From Vicinamibacterales bacterium (GTDB lineage: Bacteria; Acidobacteriota; Vicinamibacteria; Vicinamibacterales; JAMQPK01): DNA of 64,000 nt. The notes under the pieces are model-generated. The model did not search any database and was not told the DNA's origin. It saw only the letters and a list, made by a program, of their open reading frames with translations. Of the stretch, positions 35,719 through 45,640 are shown one piece after another; position 1 is the stretch's first letter, and each line of letters begins with the position of its first letter. The stretch is taken from NCBI GenBank assembly GCA_023717525.1, contig JAMQPK010000220.1, positions 35,026 through 99,025 of the forward strand, read 5' to 3'. The position numbers and the translations under genes were made by a program.

Positions 35719-37112
35719 CGGACTCGCGGATCGAAGATCTGCGGACAGAACTCACCCGCGCGATCGCCGAGCGTCAGGCCCTGGACAAGGACTCGAGCGA
35801 CGGCGCCGGGGAAATCAGAGTCCTCCTCGATCGGCAGATCGAACTGCTGAGCGATACGCTCGAGGCTCGGACGGCGCTCACCCGCATTCAGACCAGCCTG
35901 GCCTGGCGAGCGCTCGACGTGCTCCGGCACCAGAGGCTCGCGCTTCGCCGCGCGAAGATGCGGTTGCGCGGAGTGCGGAAGCCAGCGCGAGTACGGACGT
36001 CCATTCCGGCGTACGTCACCGACGCGCCTCTCGGAGTGAATGTTGCCGGCTACCTGAATACCGAAAGCGGCATGGGCGAGGCTGCGCGGCTCAGTATCCG
36101 GTCTCTGGAGGCAGCAGATATCCCTGTGGCCCTCAACAACGTGCCATCGCGATTGCGAATGCTGGATGGCACATACGCCGCGTTCACGGACGCAAATCCG
36201 CATCCTTTCAATCTCGTGCACCTGAACGCCGACAACATGGAATGGTTTGCGCAGGCGCGAGGCCGTGACTATTTCCGCGATCGCTACACGATCGGCTACT
36301 GGTTCTGGGAACTCGCGCAGTTCCGGTCTGACTGGATGCCGGCCTTCGCGTTTGTCGATGAGGTGTGGGTGCCAAGCGAGTTTGGCCGGGCGGCATTGGC
36401 CGAGCGCTCGCCGGTGCCCGTCACGTGCGTGCCGCTGCCCGTGGTCGCCCCGCACTTGCAGTCGCCTCGACGTGCGCAGTTCGATCTTCCAAATGATGCT
36501 CTTGTGTTTCTGTTCACGTTCGACGTTTCGAGTCAGATCGAACGAAAGAACCCCCTGGGAACGATCGCGGCATTTCGAGGTGCGTTCGGCGCGAGGCAGG
36601 ACGTGGTGCTCGTGCTGAAGTTCACCAACGCTGAATACGATCCATCCGGCGTCCGTCATCTCTATCGCGCCGTGGAGGGAATCAACGCGGTCATGCTCGA
36701 AGGGTATATGGCTCGAGAAGAGCTTGCGGAGCTGGTGGCCGTCGCGGACTGCTATGTGTCGCTGCATCGTTCAGAAGGGTTTGGGCTGGGGATTGCCGAA
36801 GCGATGGCGATTGGCAAACCTGTCATCGCGACGAACTACTCCGGGCCGGCAGATTTCATGACTGCGGCAAACAGCTATCCCGTCAACTATCGGATGGCGC
36901 CCATCCCCCGCGACTACGGTCCGTATCTGGAGGGATTTTCATGGGCGGAACCTGATCTCGAGCACGCGAGCCTGCTGATGCGTCAAGTGGCAGACGATCG
37001 TGGCGAAGCGTCTGCTCGCGGACGTCAGGCCGCGAACGACATGGCCGAATGGCGCGCCCCCGCCCGAACCGGCGCGCGCGTCCGTGCCCGCCTGGAGGAA
37101 ATTCGACAGTGA
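35715..37112 (+). CDS. GT4 glycosyltransferase with N-terminal coiled coil
   Basis: GVNVAGYLNTESGMGEAARLSIRSLEAADIPVALNN...VSLHRSEGFGLGIAEAMAIGKPVIATNYSGPADFM. Confidence 0.88.
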   Translation: MTDSRIEDLRTELTRAIAERQALDKDSSDGAGEIRVLLDRQIELLSDTLEARTALTRIQTSLAWRALDVLRHQRLALRRAKMRLRGVRKPARVRTSIPAYVTDAPLGVNVAGYLNTESGMGEAARLSIRSLEAADIPVALNNVPSRLRMLDGTYAAFTDANPHPFNLVHLNADNMEWFAQARGRDYFRDRYTIGYWFWELAQFRSDWMPAFAFVDEVWVPSEFGRAALAERSPVPVTCVPLPVVAPHLQSPRRAQFDLPNDALVFLFTFDVSSQIERKNPLGTIAAFRGAFGARQDVVLVLKFTNAEYDPSGVRHLYRAVEGINAVMLEGYMAREELAELVAVADCYVSLHRSEGFGLGIAEAMAIGKPVIATNYSGPADFMTAANSYPVNYRMAPIPRDYGPYLEGFSWAEPDLEHASLLMRQVADDRGEASARGRQAANDMAEWRAPARTGARVRARLEEIRQ

Positions 37113-39562
37113 CGTCGTCCGCCAGGACCGAGCGGCAGATCAGGGCGACGCTGGCGCGGTTGGAAGGCGAGAACCGCGCCGTCCGCGAAGAACTGGATCT
37201 CGTGCTTGGTTCAAAAGCACGTCGCCTGATCCTGATGGCCCTGCATCCTCTGTGGACCCTTCGCGGCGCCGTCTCGTGGCTGATCGCGCGGACACCCCTT
37301 GTTGCTGCCACGGAACTGTGGCGCGACTTCCGCGACCACCGCATTGCATTCAGCTCTCTCGCCAGCGCTCCCGATGAAGGCGGGGCGGTCACGCAATGGA
37401 ATCCGGCACTCGGCATTACCGCGGAGGTGCATGAAGGACTGCTGTGTCTTGGCGCATCCACTTTCACTTTCCGGACAGCCGTTGGCCGGGGCGCGCGGCT
37501 GCATGCGCACTGTGCGATGCTGCCGGGCGAGTGGGATGCCGGCGATCACGCGCTCGAGTTCCGCGCAAACGTCCAGGTTGGATCCTCCAGTGAAACAACC
37601 GCATCGCGTTTGATTCGTCCATCAGTTCGCTGGAGCGATCGACGCTGGCGCAAACTGACCGTCGCCATGCCAGATTCGGTCGAAGGCCAGGCTGTCATAG
37701 TCCTGGAGACGCGCGCAGCGCCGGAAGCCGGGCGAGCCGTGGCTGCGGCGTGGGGCGACCTCACTCTCGCCTGGCCGAGGAGTTTCGCCGAGCGCAAGGC
37801 ACTCGCTCTTGGGGCGGTCCGTCGTCTTCAAGAGTGGGGAGTGCGCGGCGCGATTGCGTACGCGCGCGGTCGGCGGCGCGTCGACGATCAAGCAGCGGCC
37901 TATACGCGCTGGGTCAGCCAGCGCCAGCTCGATGGGCCGGCACTCGAGGCCGTTCGTGCCGCCGTCGATGCACTGCCGTACCGGCCGCTCATCAGCGTCA
38001 TCACACCCGTTCATAACACGACCCCTCGCGCCTTGACCGCGTGCCTGGAATCTGTGCGCGCGCAGGCCTATGGCAACTGGCAGTTGTGCATAGCCGATGA
38101 TGGCTCGACGCAGACGGACACAAAGAGCGTTCTTCAGCAGCATGCCGCGGATCCGCGCGTGCGCCTGATCACGCTGGAGACCAGCCAGCACGTATCGGCC
38201 GCGTCAAATGCCGCCCTGTCTCTCGCCACCGGCGAGTTTGTCGTCCTTCTCGATCACGATGACGTGCTCGCGCCGGAGGCGCTGGCAGAAGTGGTCCGGT
38301 TCCTCAACGCGATCCCCGACGCCGATGTGATCTACTCGGACGAAGACAAGCTCGACGAGGCCGGTGCACGGTGCGATCCGTACTTCAAGCCTGACTGGTC
38401 ACCCGAGCTTTTCCTTAGCTACATGTATACCTGCCACCTGATGGTGGTACGGCGTCAGCTCATGGAGGACATCGGCGGGTTTCGCCGCGAATTTGACGGG
38501 GCTCAGGACTACGACCTGCTGCTGCGCCTGATGGAAAAGACCGCCCGCATTCATCACCTTCCTCGCATCCTCTATCACTGGCGAAAAAGCGCGACGTCCA
38601 CCGCATCTGCGGGTGCCGCCAAGCCCTGGGCGCTCGATGCGGGCCGGCGCGCGCTCGAAGACTACGGGCGCCGGACGGGGTTGGGTAGCGAGGTCCTACC
38701 CGGGCCTCATCCAGGTATGTACCGTCTGCGCCGAACGATTCAAGGTGCGCCGCTCGTGTCGATTGTGATTCCTACAACCGGCCGGCCGCACGAGAAGCGC
38801 GGCGATTTGCTGGCTCAGTGCCTGCGGAGCCTGGAGAAAACGTCCTGGCGTCATCTCGAGGTGATTCTGGCAACCGATACCGAAGCGATAAGCGACGCCT
38901 CACAAGCGGCGCTCGACAAGTTGCCGCACAGCGTTTTCAAGTATCCGTCTCGACCGACGTTTAATTTCTCGCACAAGGTGAACGAGGCAGTGCGGCAGTC
39001 TCGTGGAAAGCACGTCGTGTTGTTCAACGACGATCTCGAAGTGAGATCGAGTGAGTGGCTGACGGCGATGCTCGAGCATTCCCAGGACCGGGAGATTGGT
39101 GCCGTCGGGGCCAGGTTGCTGTATCCCGACGGCCGGCTGCAGCATGTCGGGATGCTGATCGGCGTTTGTGGCCTTGCATCTCATGCGTTTCACCGGTACC
39201 CGGGCGGCTCCAGCGGCTACGCAGGAAGCGCGGTGGTCGCGCGAAACTGCTCGGCCGTTACTGCTGCGTGCCTGATGACCCGGCGGGCCGTCTTCGACGA
39301 GCTTGGCGGGTTCGATGAAGAGCTTCCAGTCGATTTCAACGACGTGGACTTCTGCCTCCGGCTCCGCGCCGCCGGATACCGAATTGTGTACACGCCATCC
39401 GCCGAGCTCGTCCACCATGAATCGGCGAGCTTCGGGCGTCGAACGCAGAGTGCGGCGGAACTGGCCCTCATGCGCCAGCGATGGGGCGCCGCGCTCGAGC
39501 GCGACCCCTACTACAACCCCAACCTTTCGAAGCTGTTCAGCGATTACCGCCTGCAGGTCTGA
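37109..39562 (+). CDS. Double-domain GT2 glycosyltransferase with N-terminal coiled-coil/beta region
   Basis: YRPLISVITPVHNTTPRALTACLESVRAQAYGNWQLCIADDGST...; second domain PLVSIVIPTTGRPHEKRGDLLAQCLRSLEKTSWRHLEVI...DFNDVDFCLRLRAAGYRIVYTPSAELVHHESAS. Confidence 0.9.
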   Translation: MTSSARTERQIRATLARLEGENRAVREELDLVLGSKARRLILMALHPLWTLRGAVSWLIARTPLVAATELWRDFRDHRIAFSSLASAPDEGGAVTQWNPALGITAEVHEGLLCLGASTFTFRTAVGRGARLHAHCAMLPGEWDAGDHALEFRANVQVGSSSETTASRLIRPSVRWSDRRWRKLTVAMPDSVEGQAVIVLETRAAPEAGRAVAAAWGDLTLAWPRSFAERKALALGAVRRLQEWGVRGAIAYARGRRRVDDQAAAYTRWVSQRQLDGPALEAVRAAVDALPYRPLISVITPVHNTTPRALTACLESVRAQAYGNWQLCIADDGSTQTDTKSVLQQHAADPRVRLITLETSQHVSAASNAALSLATGEFVVLLDHDDVLAPEALAEVVRFLNAIPDADVIYSDEDKLDEAGARCDPYFKPDWSPELFLSYMYTCHLMVVRRQLMEDIGGFRREFDGAQDYDLLLRLMEKTARIHHLPRILYHWRKSATSTASAGAAKPWALDAGRRALEDYGRRTGLGSEVLPGPHPGMYRLRRTIQGAPLVSIVIPTTGRPHEKRGDLLAQCLRSLEKTSWRHLEVILATDTEAISDASQAALDKLPHSVFKYPSRPTFNFSHKVNEAVRQSRGKHVVLFNDDLEVRSSEWLTAMLEHSQDREIGAVGARLLYPDGRLQHVGMLIGVCGLASHAFHRYPGGSSGYAGSAVVARNCSAVTAACLMTRRAVFDELGGFDEELPVDFNDVDFCLRLRAAGYRIVYTPSAELVHHESASFGRRTQSAAELALMRQRWGAALERDPYYNPNLSKLFSDYRLQV

Positions 39563-40447
39563 GTGTCGACTACCAGCATCAGTTGCGCGATCTGCGGCGG
39601 CACACGAACGCGCAGGCTCTATACAAAATCGGGATACGACATCGCGCGGTGTGTCCGCTGCGGGCTTGTATACGCGAACCCGCGCGCGCCGCGCGACATT
39701 ATTCTCGGGCGCTACAGCCGGGACTATTTCTGGAACGAGTATCTGCCCGCGCTCGGCATCCAGGATGGGACGTTCGATCTGAAGTGGTTCGACACACGCT
39801 ATGCACCCCTTCTTGGGCTGCTCGGCCCTGCGGCCGGTCGCCGGCTGCTCGAGGTCGGCAGCGGCGCCGGGTTCTTTCTGAAGAGCGCCGAGCGGGCCGG
39901 CTGGTCCGTTACCGGCATTGAGCTTTCTGAAGAGGCGTCGCGATTCGGCCGGGAGCGGCTGGGACTCGATATTCGAGGCGAGAGGGCCGAGGCGGCGAGC
40001 GTTGGCGCCGCAAGCGTCGATGCGGCGGTGATGTTCGACACCATCGAGCATCTCTTCGATCCACGCGCTGTATTGACGTCGGTTGCCAGCGCGCTTGTGC
40101 CAGGCGGACAGCTTCTTATCAGCACGCCCAATTTTCGGGCGCTAAGCCGGCTTCTGCTCGGTTCGCCGTGGGCAGTCCTGAGCCCGCTTGAACACATGTA
40201 CTACTTCGAAGAGAAATCGCTGAACCAGCTTCTCGGGGCATCGGGTTTTGTTGACGTGACGTTTATACGAAGACACGAGTCGTGGATTCCCCAGGAAACC
40301 ATGAACTTTGTCCACACTCACGAGCCGTACGGGCTGAGGGCACGACTTGCCGCCCTCCTTGGACGTGTCGGTGGCTCACCGCTGGCGCACGCGGTACAGC
40401 GCGCCGGACGTCAGGACATCCTTCTGTGTCTGGCGAGGCGAGGGTAG
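39563..40447 (+). CDS. Class I methyltransferase with N-terminal Cys-rich zinc ribbon
   Basis: ISCAICGGTRTRRLYTKSGYDIARCVRCGLVYANP...RRLLEVGSGAGFFLKSAERAGWSVTGIELSEEASRFGRE. Confidence 0.88.
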   Translation: MSTTSISCAICGGTRTRRLYTKSGYDIARCVRCGLVYANPRAPRDIILGRYSRDYFWNEYLPALGIQDGTFDLKWFDTRYAPLLGLLGPAAGRRLLEVGSGAGFFLKSAERAGWSVTGIELSEEASRFGRERLGLDIRGERAEAASVGAASVDAAVMFDTIEHLFDPRAVLTSVASALVPGGQLLISTPNFRALSRLLLGSPWAVLSPLEHMYYFEEKSLNQLLGASGFVDVTFIRRHESWIPQETMNFVHTHEPYGLRARLAALLGRVGGSPLAHAVQRAGRQDILLCLARRG

Positions 40448-40459
40448 AATACGTTTACG

Positions 40460-41410
40460 TTGCTGCCACGACGACTGAAAGGTCTCGGTCGCTACTTGCG
40501 CGATGGGTTATCCCACCGAGACCTCCCCGTGGCCACCCCAGCTGCTCCATCGATTCCGCAGCTGCAAGTACCTGACGTGACTCCGCCGGTCGAGCACAAA
40601 GCCAGCGCCGAGACCCAGATCTTGCTGCGCCTTCAGTACCGGGAGCTCGCGCTGCGCGGGACCCACCTCCCGGATTTCTCGGATGTCGAGTTTCGCTACC
40701 GTTCGCAGAATGGAGAGGACGGCATCCTCCTCTATATTTTCTCGCTCATTGGTACCACCAATCGCCGCGTTGTGGAGATCTGCGCCGGGGACGGGCTGGA
40801 GTGCAACGCCGCCAACCTCATCATCAACCACGGCTGGCAGGGATTGCTCATCGACGGTGATCCCGAGCAGGTGGCTCGCGGGCGACGCTTCTACGCCACA
40901 TGTCGGAGCACTGCAATCTCTCCGCCGACGCTCAAAGATGCCTGGATAACCAGAGAGAATGTCAACAGCGTGGTGACGGATGCCGGATTTGGCGGGCAGA
41001 TCGATCTGCTTTCGCTCGATATCGATGGCAACGACTATTGGGTATGGAAGGCGCTCACCTCTGTAGAACCGCGCGTCGTGGTGCTCGAGTTCAATGCGGC
41101 ATGTGGCCCGGAGAGGCCTGTGGCGATGTCCTATCAAGAGGGATATCGATTGGACGTCACCAAGCGCCCGTACCGCTGTGGAGCATCTCTGGCTGCCTTT
41201 GTTGGATTGGCGAAAGCGAGGGGGTATCGACTCGTCGGCCTGCAATCCCTGGGATTCAATGCATTCTTTGTTCGCAATCCCGTTGGGGAAAACCTCCTGC
41301 CGGAGTATTCTGCTCAGGAGTGCTTTGCGAGAAACGAGCGGTTGAAGACGTGGCAGCCGGCCTGGCTCGATTCCATACTGTCAGGAGCGGAACCGTGGGA
41401 AGACGTCTAG
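40460..41410 (+). CDS. FkbM-like methyltransferase
   Basis: YRSQNGEDGILLYIFSLIGTTNRRVVEICAGDGLECNAANLIINHGWQGLLIDGDPEQ...IDLLSLDIDGNDYWVWKALTSVEPRVVVLEFNA. Confidence 0.7.
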   Translation: MLPRRLKGLGRYLRDGLSHRDLPVATPAAPSIPQLQVPDVTPPVEHKASAETQILLRLQYRELALRGTHLPDFSDVEFRYRSQNGEDGILLYIFSLIGTTNRRVVEICAGDGLECNAANLIINHGWQGLLIDGDPEQVARGRRFYATCRSTAISPPTLKDAWITRENVNSVVTDAGFGGQIDLLSLDIDGNDYWVWKALTSVEPRVVVLEFNAACGPERPVAMSYQEGYRLDVTKRPYRCGASLAAFVGLAKARGYRLVGLQSLGFNAFFVRNPVGENLLPEYSAQECFARNERLKTWQPAWLDSILSGAEPWEDV

Positions 41411-41438
41411 TGCCAACGAAGAAGCACGAGGCCTAGAG

Positions 41439-42311
41439 ATGCGAGTGTTGACCATTTTCGTGCGCAACGGCACTGAAAAGTACAACGGGGCAGAGCAGGA
41501 TCTTGCGGATCTCTTCCAGCGCCAGTTGCCAGGGATCGAACATGACACGGTGGTCGTGGACACCGCACGGCCGAAGTACGAAATCGAGCAGCGCCAGCAG
41601 TACACCCTGATCGGCGGCGATAACTCCTCGTGGGAGTTCTCCGGATTCGACTCTGGGCTGTCCCATGTCGGTGACGACGTCTGGAGCTACGACCTGGTCA
41701 ATCTCACGACGTCTGCATTTCACCAGCTCTACACCGGGTACCTCGATCGGTTCCGGCCCGAGGTCCTCAAGGCGATCGTGGGCCATTCCGTTTGTCTCGG
41801 TCATATCGACTGCTACAGCGAAGCTATCGAAGTGTGCGGGTGTACGAGCCAGCATTGGGTCAGGACTTCGTGCATGTTCGTCCCGCCGGCGGAGTTGAAG
41901 ATTCTTGGGACGCTGGTCTCGGCGGGCGAGCGCGATCGGTGGTTCAGCGGCGACGCCGCCGAGCCTTTCCTGGCGGAGGCGCCGCTCTCTGTGAACTACC
42001 GCAGATTGATTACAGACTGGCTCACGGGTCAGGATATCGGCCAGGGTGTCGCCTGGCATTCCCGCATCGGTCTCGAAGAGGCGAACCTTCGACTGTTCGA
42101 GCAGAAGGCGACGGCGATCTTGAACGAGCACCTCTTCGGTCTGCGGCTTCGGGCGGGCGGTTGCCGGACGATAGACGTGACCTGGTTATCGGGCCTCCTG
42201 GCTGGACGGCAGACGGCAGAGCCCGATTGGGACACTCCGTGGTGGCGGCAGCTTGCCGATCGAGATCGCGACGCGCTCCGCGTCCAAACGGCCGTTCGGG
42301 CTGCGTCGTAG
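41439..42311 (+). CDS. Hypothetical glycan-locus protein, possibly glycosyltransferase-like
   Basis: MRVLTIFVRNGTEKYNGAEQDLADLFQRQLPGIEHDTVVVDTARPKYEIEQRQQYTLIGGDNSSWEFSGFDSGL; no confident family. Confidence 0.5.
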   Translation: MRVLTIFVRNGTEKYNGAEQDLADLFQRQLPGIEHDTVVVDTARPKYEIEQRQQYTLIGGDNSSWEFSGFDSGLSHVGDDVWSYDLVNLTTSAFHQLYTGYLDRFRPEVLKAIVGHSVCLGHIDCYSEAIEVCGCTSQHWVRTSCMFVPPAELKILGTLVSAGERDRWFSGDAAEPFLAEAPLSVNYRRLITDWLTGQDIGQGVAWHSRIGLEEANLRLFEQKATAILNEHLFGLRLRAGGCRTIDVTWLSGLLAGRQTAEPDWDTPWWRQLADRDRDALRVQTAVRAAS

Positions 42312-42324
42312 AGAACTCGAACTC

Positions 42325-43131
42325 GTGCAGATCACGCTCGACTATCCAATTACGCCTCGGCCCCGGTGGGGGCACGGACAGCCGCCGCATCGGCGCCTCT
42401 ACGGGATTCTCGATCGCGGCCGCGAGCGCTATCGACAGCATCTTCGCCACATTGCGGCCCTCGCTCCTCGACTGCGTGCGATTGCCGTGCCGCCATCCCT
42501 GGAAGATCCTCTCGCGCCGGCCTGGGCAAATCCCTGGTTCTCTGGCCTGGATCTGGCTGCCCTGTACATGTTCGTCAGTCAACATCGGCCTTCGAAATAC
42601 ATGGAAATCGGGTCGGGCTGGACGACGAAGATCGCCCGGCGGGCGGCTCGTGACAGCGGGGCAGCGCTGCATATCACGTCTATCGACCCGCAGCCTCGCG
42701 CCGAGATCGATCAACTCTGCGACGTGGTGGTCCGCAGGGCTGCAGAGGAGATGGACGTTGCGCTGCCCAGTCAACTCGGTGCCGGCGACATCCTCTTTCT
42801 GGATGGCTCGCATCGCGTCTTTACCAATTCAGACTGCGTGGCTTTTTTTCTCGAGATTCTTCCGGAGCTCAAACCGGGCGTATTGGTCCATGTCCATGAT
42901 ATTTTCCTGCCCTACGATTACCCGCCCGAATGGAACGATCGGTACTATTCCGAGCAGTATCTGCTTGCCGCGTGGCTGATTGCCGAGGGGACGCGTCTTC
43001 GCGTCGAGTTGCCGAACATGTTCATCAGTGAGGATTCCGATCTTCGCGACGAGCTGGGATCGCTGTGGAGCGGTGAGCTCGCCGGCGTCCAACGGCACGG
43101 CGGCTCCTTCTGGCTGAGCGTCACCGAGTAG
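42325..43131 (+). CDS. Class I SAM-dependent methyltransferase
   Basis: HRPSKYMEIGSGWTTKIARRAARDSGAALHITSIDPQPRAEI...DILFLDGSHRVFTNSDCVAFFLEILPELKPGVLVHVHDIFLPYDYP. GTG 42325 chosen to reduce overlap. Confidence 0.8.
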   Translation: MQITLDYPITPRPRWGHGQPPHRRLYGILDRGRERYRQHLRHIAALAPRLRAIAVPPSLEDPLAPAWANPWFSGLDLAALYMFVSQHRPSKYMEIGSGWTTKIARRAARDSGAALHITSIDPQPRAEIDQLCDVVVRRAAEEMDVALPSQLGAGDILFLDGSHRVFTNSDCVAFFLEILPELKPGVLVHVHDIFLPYDYPPEWNDRYYSEQYLLAAWLIAEGTRLRVELPNMFISEDSDLRDELGSLWSGELAGVQRHGGSFWLSVTE

Positions 43132-43135
43132 CCAG

Positions 43136-44155
43136 ATGGGCAATCCGCTGTCGGCCGTTCTCGCCGAGATCATTCACGCGGCCCCTTCCCTGCATCGAGC
43201 CGGAACGTTTTCGAGCAGGGCGCTTGAAGCGATCTTCGAGCACGCGTCACAACGCACTATTTCGCACTCCGCCGAAACAGGGTCCGGAGCAAGCACGCTC
43301 CTTTTCTCGCACCTCAGCGACCATCACCTTGTGTTCGCGGTCGATGACGGGACGGAAAGTATTCGCGCAGTTCGAACCTCTCGTCTGTTACGGCCCGGTG
43401 TTGTGACGTTCATCGAGGGGCCCACGCAGCTCACGCTCCCCGTTCATCGATTCGATGCCAGCCTGCAGTTGGTGTTGATCGATGGTCCCCACGGGTATCC
43501 CTTTCCGGATCTCGAGTACTACTACTTCTATCAGCGCCTGGATGAGGATGGATTGCTCATTGTTGACGACATCCAAATCAGGAGCGTCAACAACCTCTAT
43601 GAGTTCCTGCGTGCTGACGACATGTTTCGACTGATGGAGGTCGTCGAAAACACAGCTTTTTTCCGGCGAACGGCGGCACCGACGTTTTCCCCGGTCGGCG
43701 ACGGGTGGTGGACTCAGGGCTACAATCGCCGCGATTTCGAGACCACGACCGTCGAGCCCGGGGAGACGGAGACTTTGGAGCGCCTCGTGTCGCCAACCCC
43801 ATTCTTTCTCGACTACCTCGGGTCAGTGCAGGATCCTGCCAGAAGCGCTGCGGTCGAAGTCCCTGCCTCCGAACCGCTTGTGGTCGCCGGCTGGGCGATC
43901 GACGAGCGAAGCCGGCATCCCGCCGCATGGATAGAGATTGTGCTGGACGGAATTCCCTACCGGACAGAGGCGCGGGTCCCCAGAAGCGACGTTGCGGCCG
44001 CGCACGGGAATATTCAGTATCTCCGATGCGGCTTCCTCGCTTCACTGCCTGCGGACCGTCTTTCGCCAGGCAGCCATGCAGTCAAGCTGCGAATAGTTCT
44101 CAAGGGCGGCCACACTTACTATCAGACTCCGGAGGTTTCGTTTACAGCGCGGTGA
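43136..44155 (+). CDS. Class I methyltransferase-like protein with C-terminal beta-sandwich-like module
   Basis: ISHSAETGSGASTLLFSHLSDHHLVFAVDDGTESIRAVRTSRLL...LQLVLIDGPHGYPFPDLEYYYFYQRLDEDGLLIVDDIQI; C-term VVAGWAIDERSRHPAAWIEIVLDGIPYRTE. Confidence 0.78.
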   Translation: MGNPLSAVLAEIIHAAPSLHRAGTFSSRALEAIFEHASQRTISHSAETGSGASTLLFSHLSDHHLVFAVDDGTESIRAVRTSRLLRPGVVTFIEGPTQLTLPVHRFDASLQLVLIDGPHGYPFPDLEYYYFYQRLDEDGLLIVDDIQIRSVNNLYEFLRADDMFRLMEVVENTAFFRRTAAPTFSPVGDGWWTQGYNRRDFETTTVEPGETETLERLVSPTPFFLDYLGSVQDPARSAAVEVPASEPLVVAGWAIDERSRHPAAWIEIVLDGIPYRTEARVPRSDVAAAHGNIQYLRCGFLASLPADRLSPGSHAVKLRIVLKGGHTYYQTPEVSFTAR

Positions 44156-44329
44156 GCCGGGTTATTTTTGCCCGGTCGTGTTCTTTTTTTCCCACTTGAC
44201 GCATGGAAGTGGTGATAATCCACACGCAACTTTGTAATGTCGCGGCCAGTTCTTTCCACTTGTTTCCCGTTTCATTTTTGAACTGGAACCTAAAGTCAGT
44301 GAGGACAGCACTTAGGGCTCTAGACTGCC

Positions 44330-44345
44330 CGGCATAGCCATTGCT
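44330..44345 (+). promoter_or_regulatory. Candidate sigma54 -24/-12 promoter
   Basis: CGGCATAGCCATTGCT against TGGCACGrNNNTTGCW; GG and GC elements correctly spaced; 33 bp upstream of the CDS. CCAGTTC-N27-GAACTGG lies upstream (44246-44286). Confidence 0.45.
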
Positions 44346-44380
44346 TCGACCCGCATGGGTTTGCATCACGAGGAGGCATG

Positions 44381-45487
44381 ATGGCGGTTTCTCAGGCGCG
44401 TCGGTATCTGGTTGGGGGGCTCTTGTGGCTTGCGGCGGCGGCGCCTGTCAGTGCGGCGACCGTGACCCTCGCCTGGGATCCGAATCCAGAGACGAGCGTT
44501 AACAACTATAACGTCTTCGTCAGCACGCAGCCAGGTGGGTTCGGTGCCGGTACTCCAGTGGGCAATCGGACGGCCTGGACCTTCACGGGCCTGCAAAATA
44601 ACGTTCAATATTATTTTGCCGTTCAGGCTCAGAGCCCTTCGGGTCTTAGTCCCCTCTCACAGATTGGGTATGCGACGCCTTCGCCGATTCCGGCAGGTAG
44701 CGATGCGAGTCGCGGCGACTTCAACGGCGACGGCCGGTTCGACCTGGTCTGGAAAAACCAGTCAACGGGCCAGCTTCTCACTTGGAACATGAATGGCGGC
44801 ACGATGGTTTCGGGGCGATTCATGACACCCTCTTCCGTTGCCGCGGGCTGGGATCTTGGTGGCAGCGGCGATTTCAATTACGACGGAAAACCCGACCTGA
44901 TTTGGCACAACACCACGACTGGGGACGTCGTGTACTGGCTGATGGACGGTGCATACAACTACAGCGCCGGATTTCTTCCGGGTCCGGTCAATCCAATATG
45001 GCGCATCGCGTCAATCCGTGACATGGACCTCGACGGGAATCCCGACATCTGGTGGCGGAACATGAGCACAGGCGACATGATCGTCTGGTACTTCAACGGC
45101 GTTACGTTCCTCAGGTCCGCGGTGCCCAATCCGGGACGTATTGCCGATATGAATTGGAAGTTGCGCGGTACGGCCGATTTCACTGGAGATGGACGCCCCG
45201 ATGCGCTCTGGCAGCACCTCTTGACCGGCGAACTCCGCGTATGGGAACTCAACGGAGCGGACGGGGTCAGCGCTGTGAATTCGACGCTTGTGACCCCGGT
45301 GGCGCCGGCTTGGAAGGCGGTGGCGCTGGGCGACGCCGACCTCGACGGTCGTCCGGACATCTACTGGCAAAACGACACCACCGGCGACCTCGTCTGGTGG
45401 AAGATGAATGGCACAGCGATTGTTAGTGGCGCCTATCTGAGCGTCCCAACGGTTGACCCGAATTGGAAGATCGTGGGTCCCAAGTAA
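44381..45487 (+). CDS. Secreted fibronectin type III plus FG-GAP/VCBS repeat protein
   Basis: Signal peptide; VTLAWDPNPETSVNNYNVFVSTQPGG...YYFAVQAQSPSGLSPLSQ; repeats DASRGDFNGDGRFDLVWKNQSTGQLLTWNMNGGTMVSG. Confidence 0.85.
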   Translation: MAVSQARRYLVGGLLWLAAAAPVSAATVTLAWDPNPETSVNNYNVFVSTQPGGFGAGTPVGNRTAWTFTGLQNNVQYYFAVQAQSPSGLSPLSQIGYATPSPIPAGSDASRGDFNGDGRFDLVWKNQSTGQLLTWNMNGGTMVSGRFMTPSSVAAGWDLGGSGDFNYDGKPDLIWHNTTTGDVVYWLMDGAYNYSAGFLPGPVNPIWRIASIRDMDLDGNPDIWWRNMSTGDMIVWYFNGVTFLRSAVPNPGRIADMNWKLRGTADFTGDGRPDALWQHLLTGELRVWELNGADGVSAVNSTLVTPVAPAWKAVALGDADLDGRPDIYWQNDTTGDLVWWKMNGTAIVSGAYLSVPTVDPNWKIVGPK

Positions 45488-45502
45488 GCAACTTCAGGGT
45501 GT

Positions 45503-45528
45503 TGCGAGGGCCTTTCATGGCCCTCGCA
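45503..45528 (+). terminator. Candidate terminator hairpin
   Basis: Perfect 10-bp stem TGCGAGGGCC-TTTCAT-GGCCCTCGCA 15 bp after the stop at 45487; no strong U-tract. Confidence 0.6.
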
Positions 45529-45640
45529 GCTGTTCGCCGTCAGTTCCGTTCCGCCCTTCCGCGAAGCGATTGCCGTTCTCTTCAGTAAAGTTGCGCTAGA
45601 ATTCGCTTCAAGCCCCCGCGAATCGCCGTGACCCATCCGA

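Noticed and set aside
44196-44219. sigma70 promoter TTGACG...GATAAT
   Set aside because: Spacer is only 12 bp, too short for a normal sigma70 promoter.
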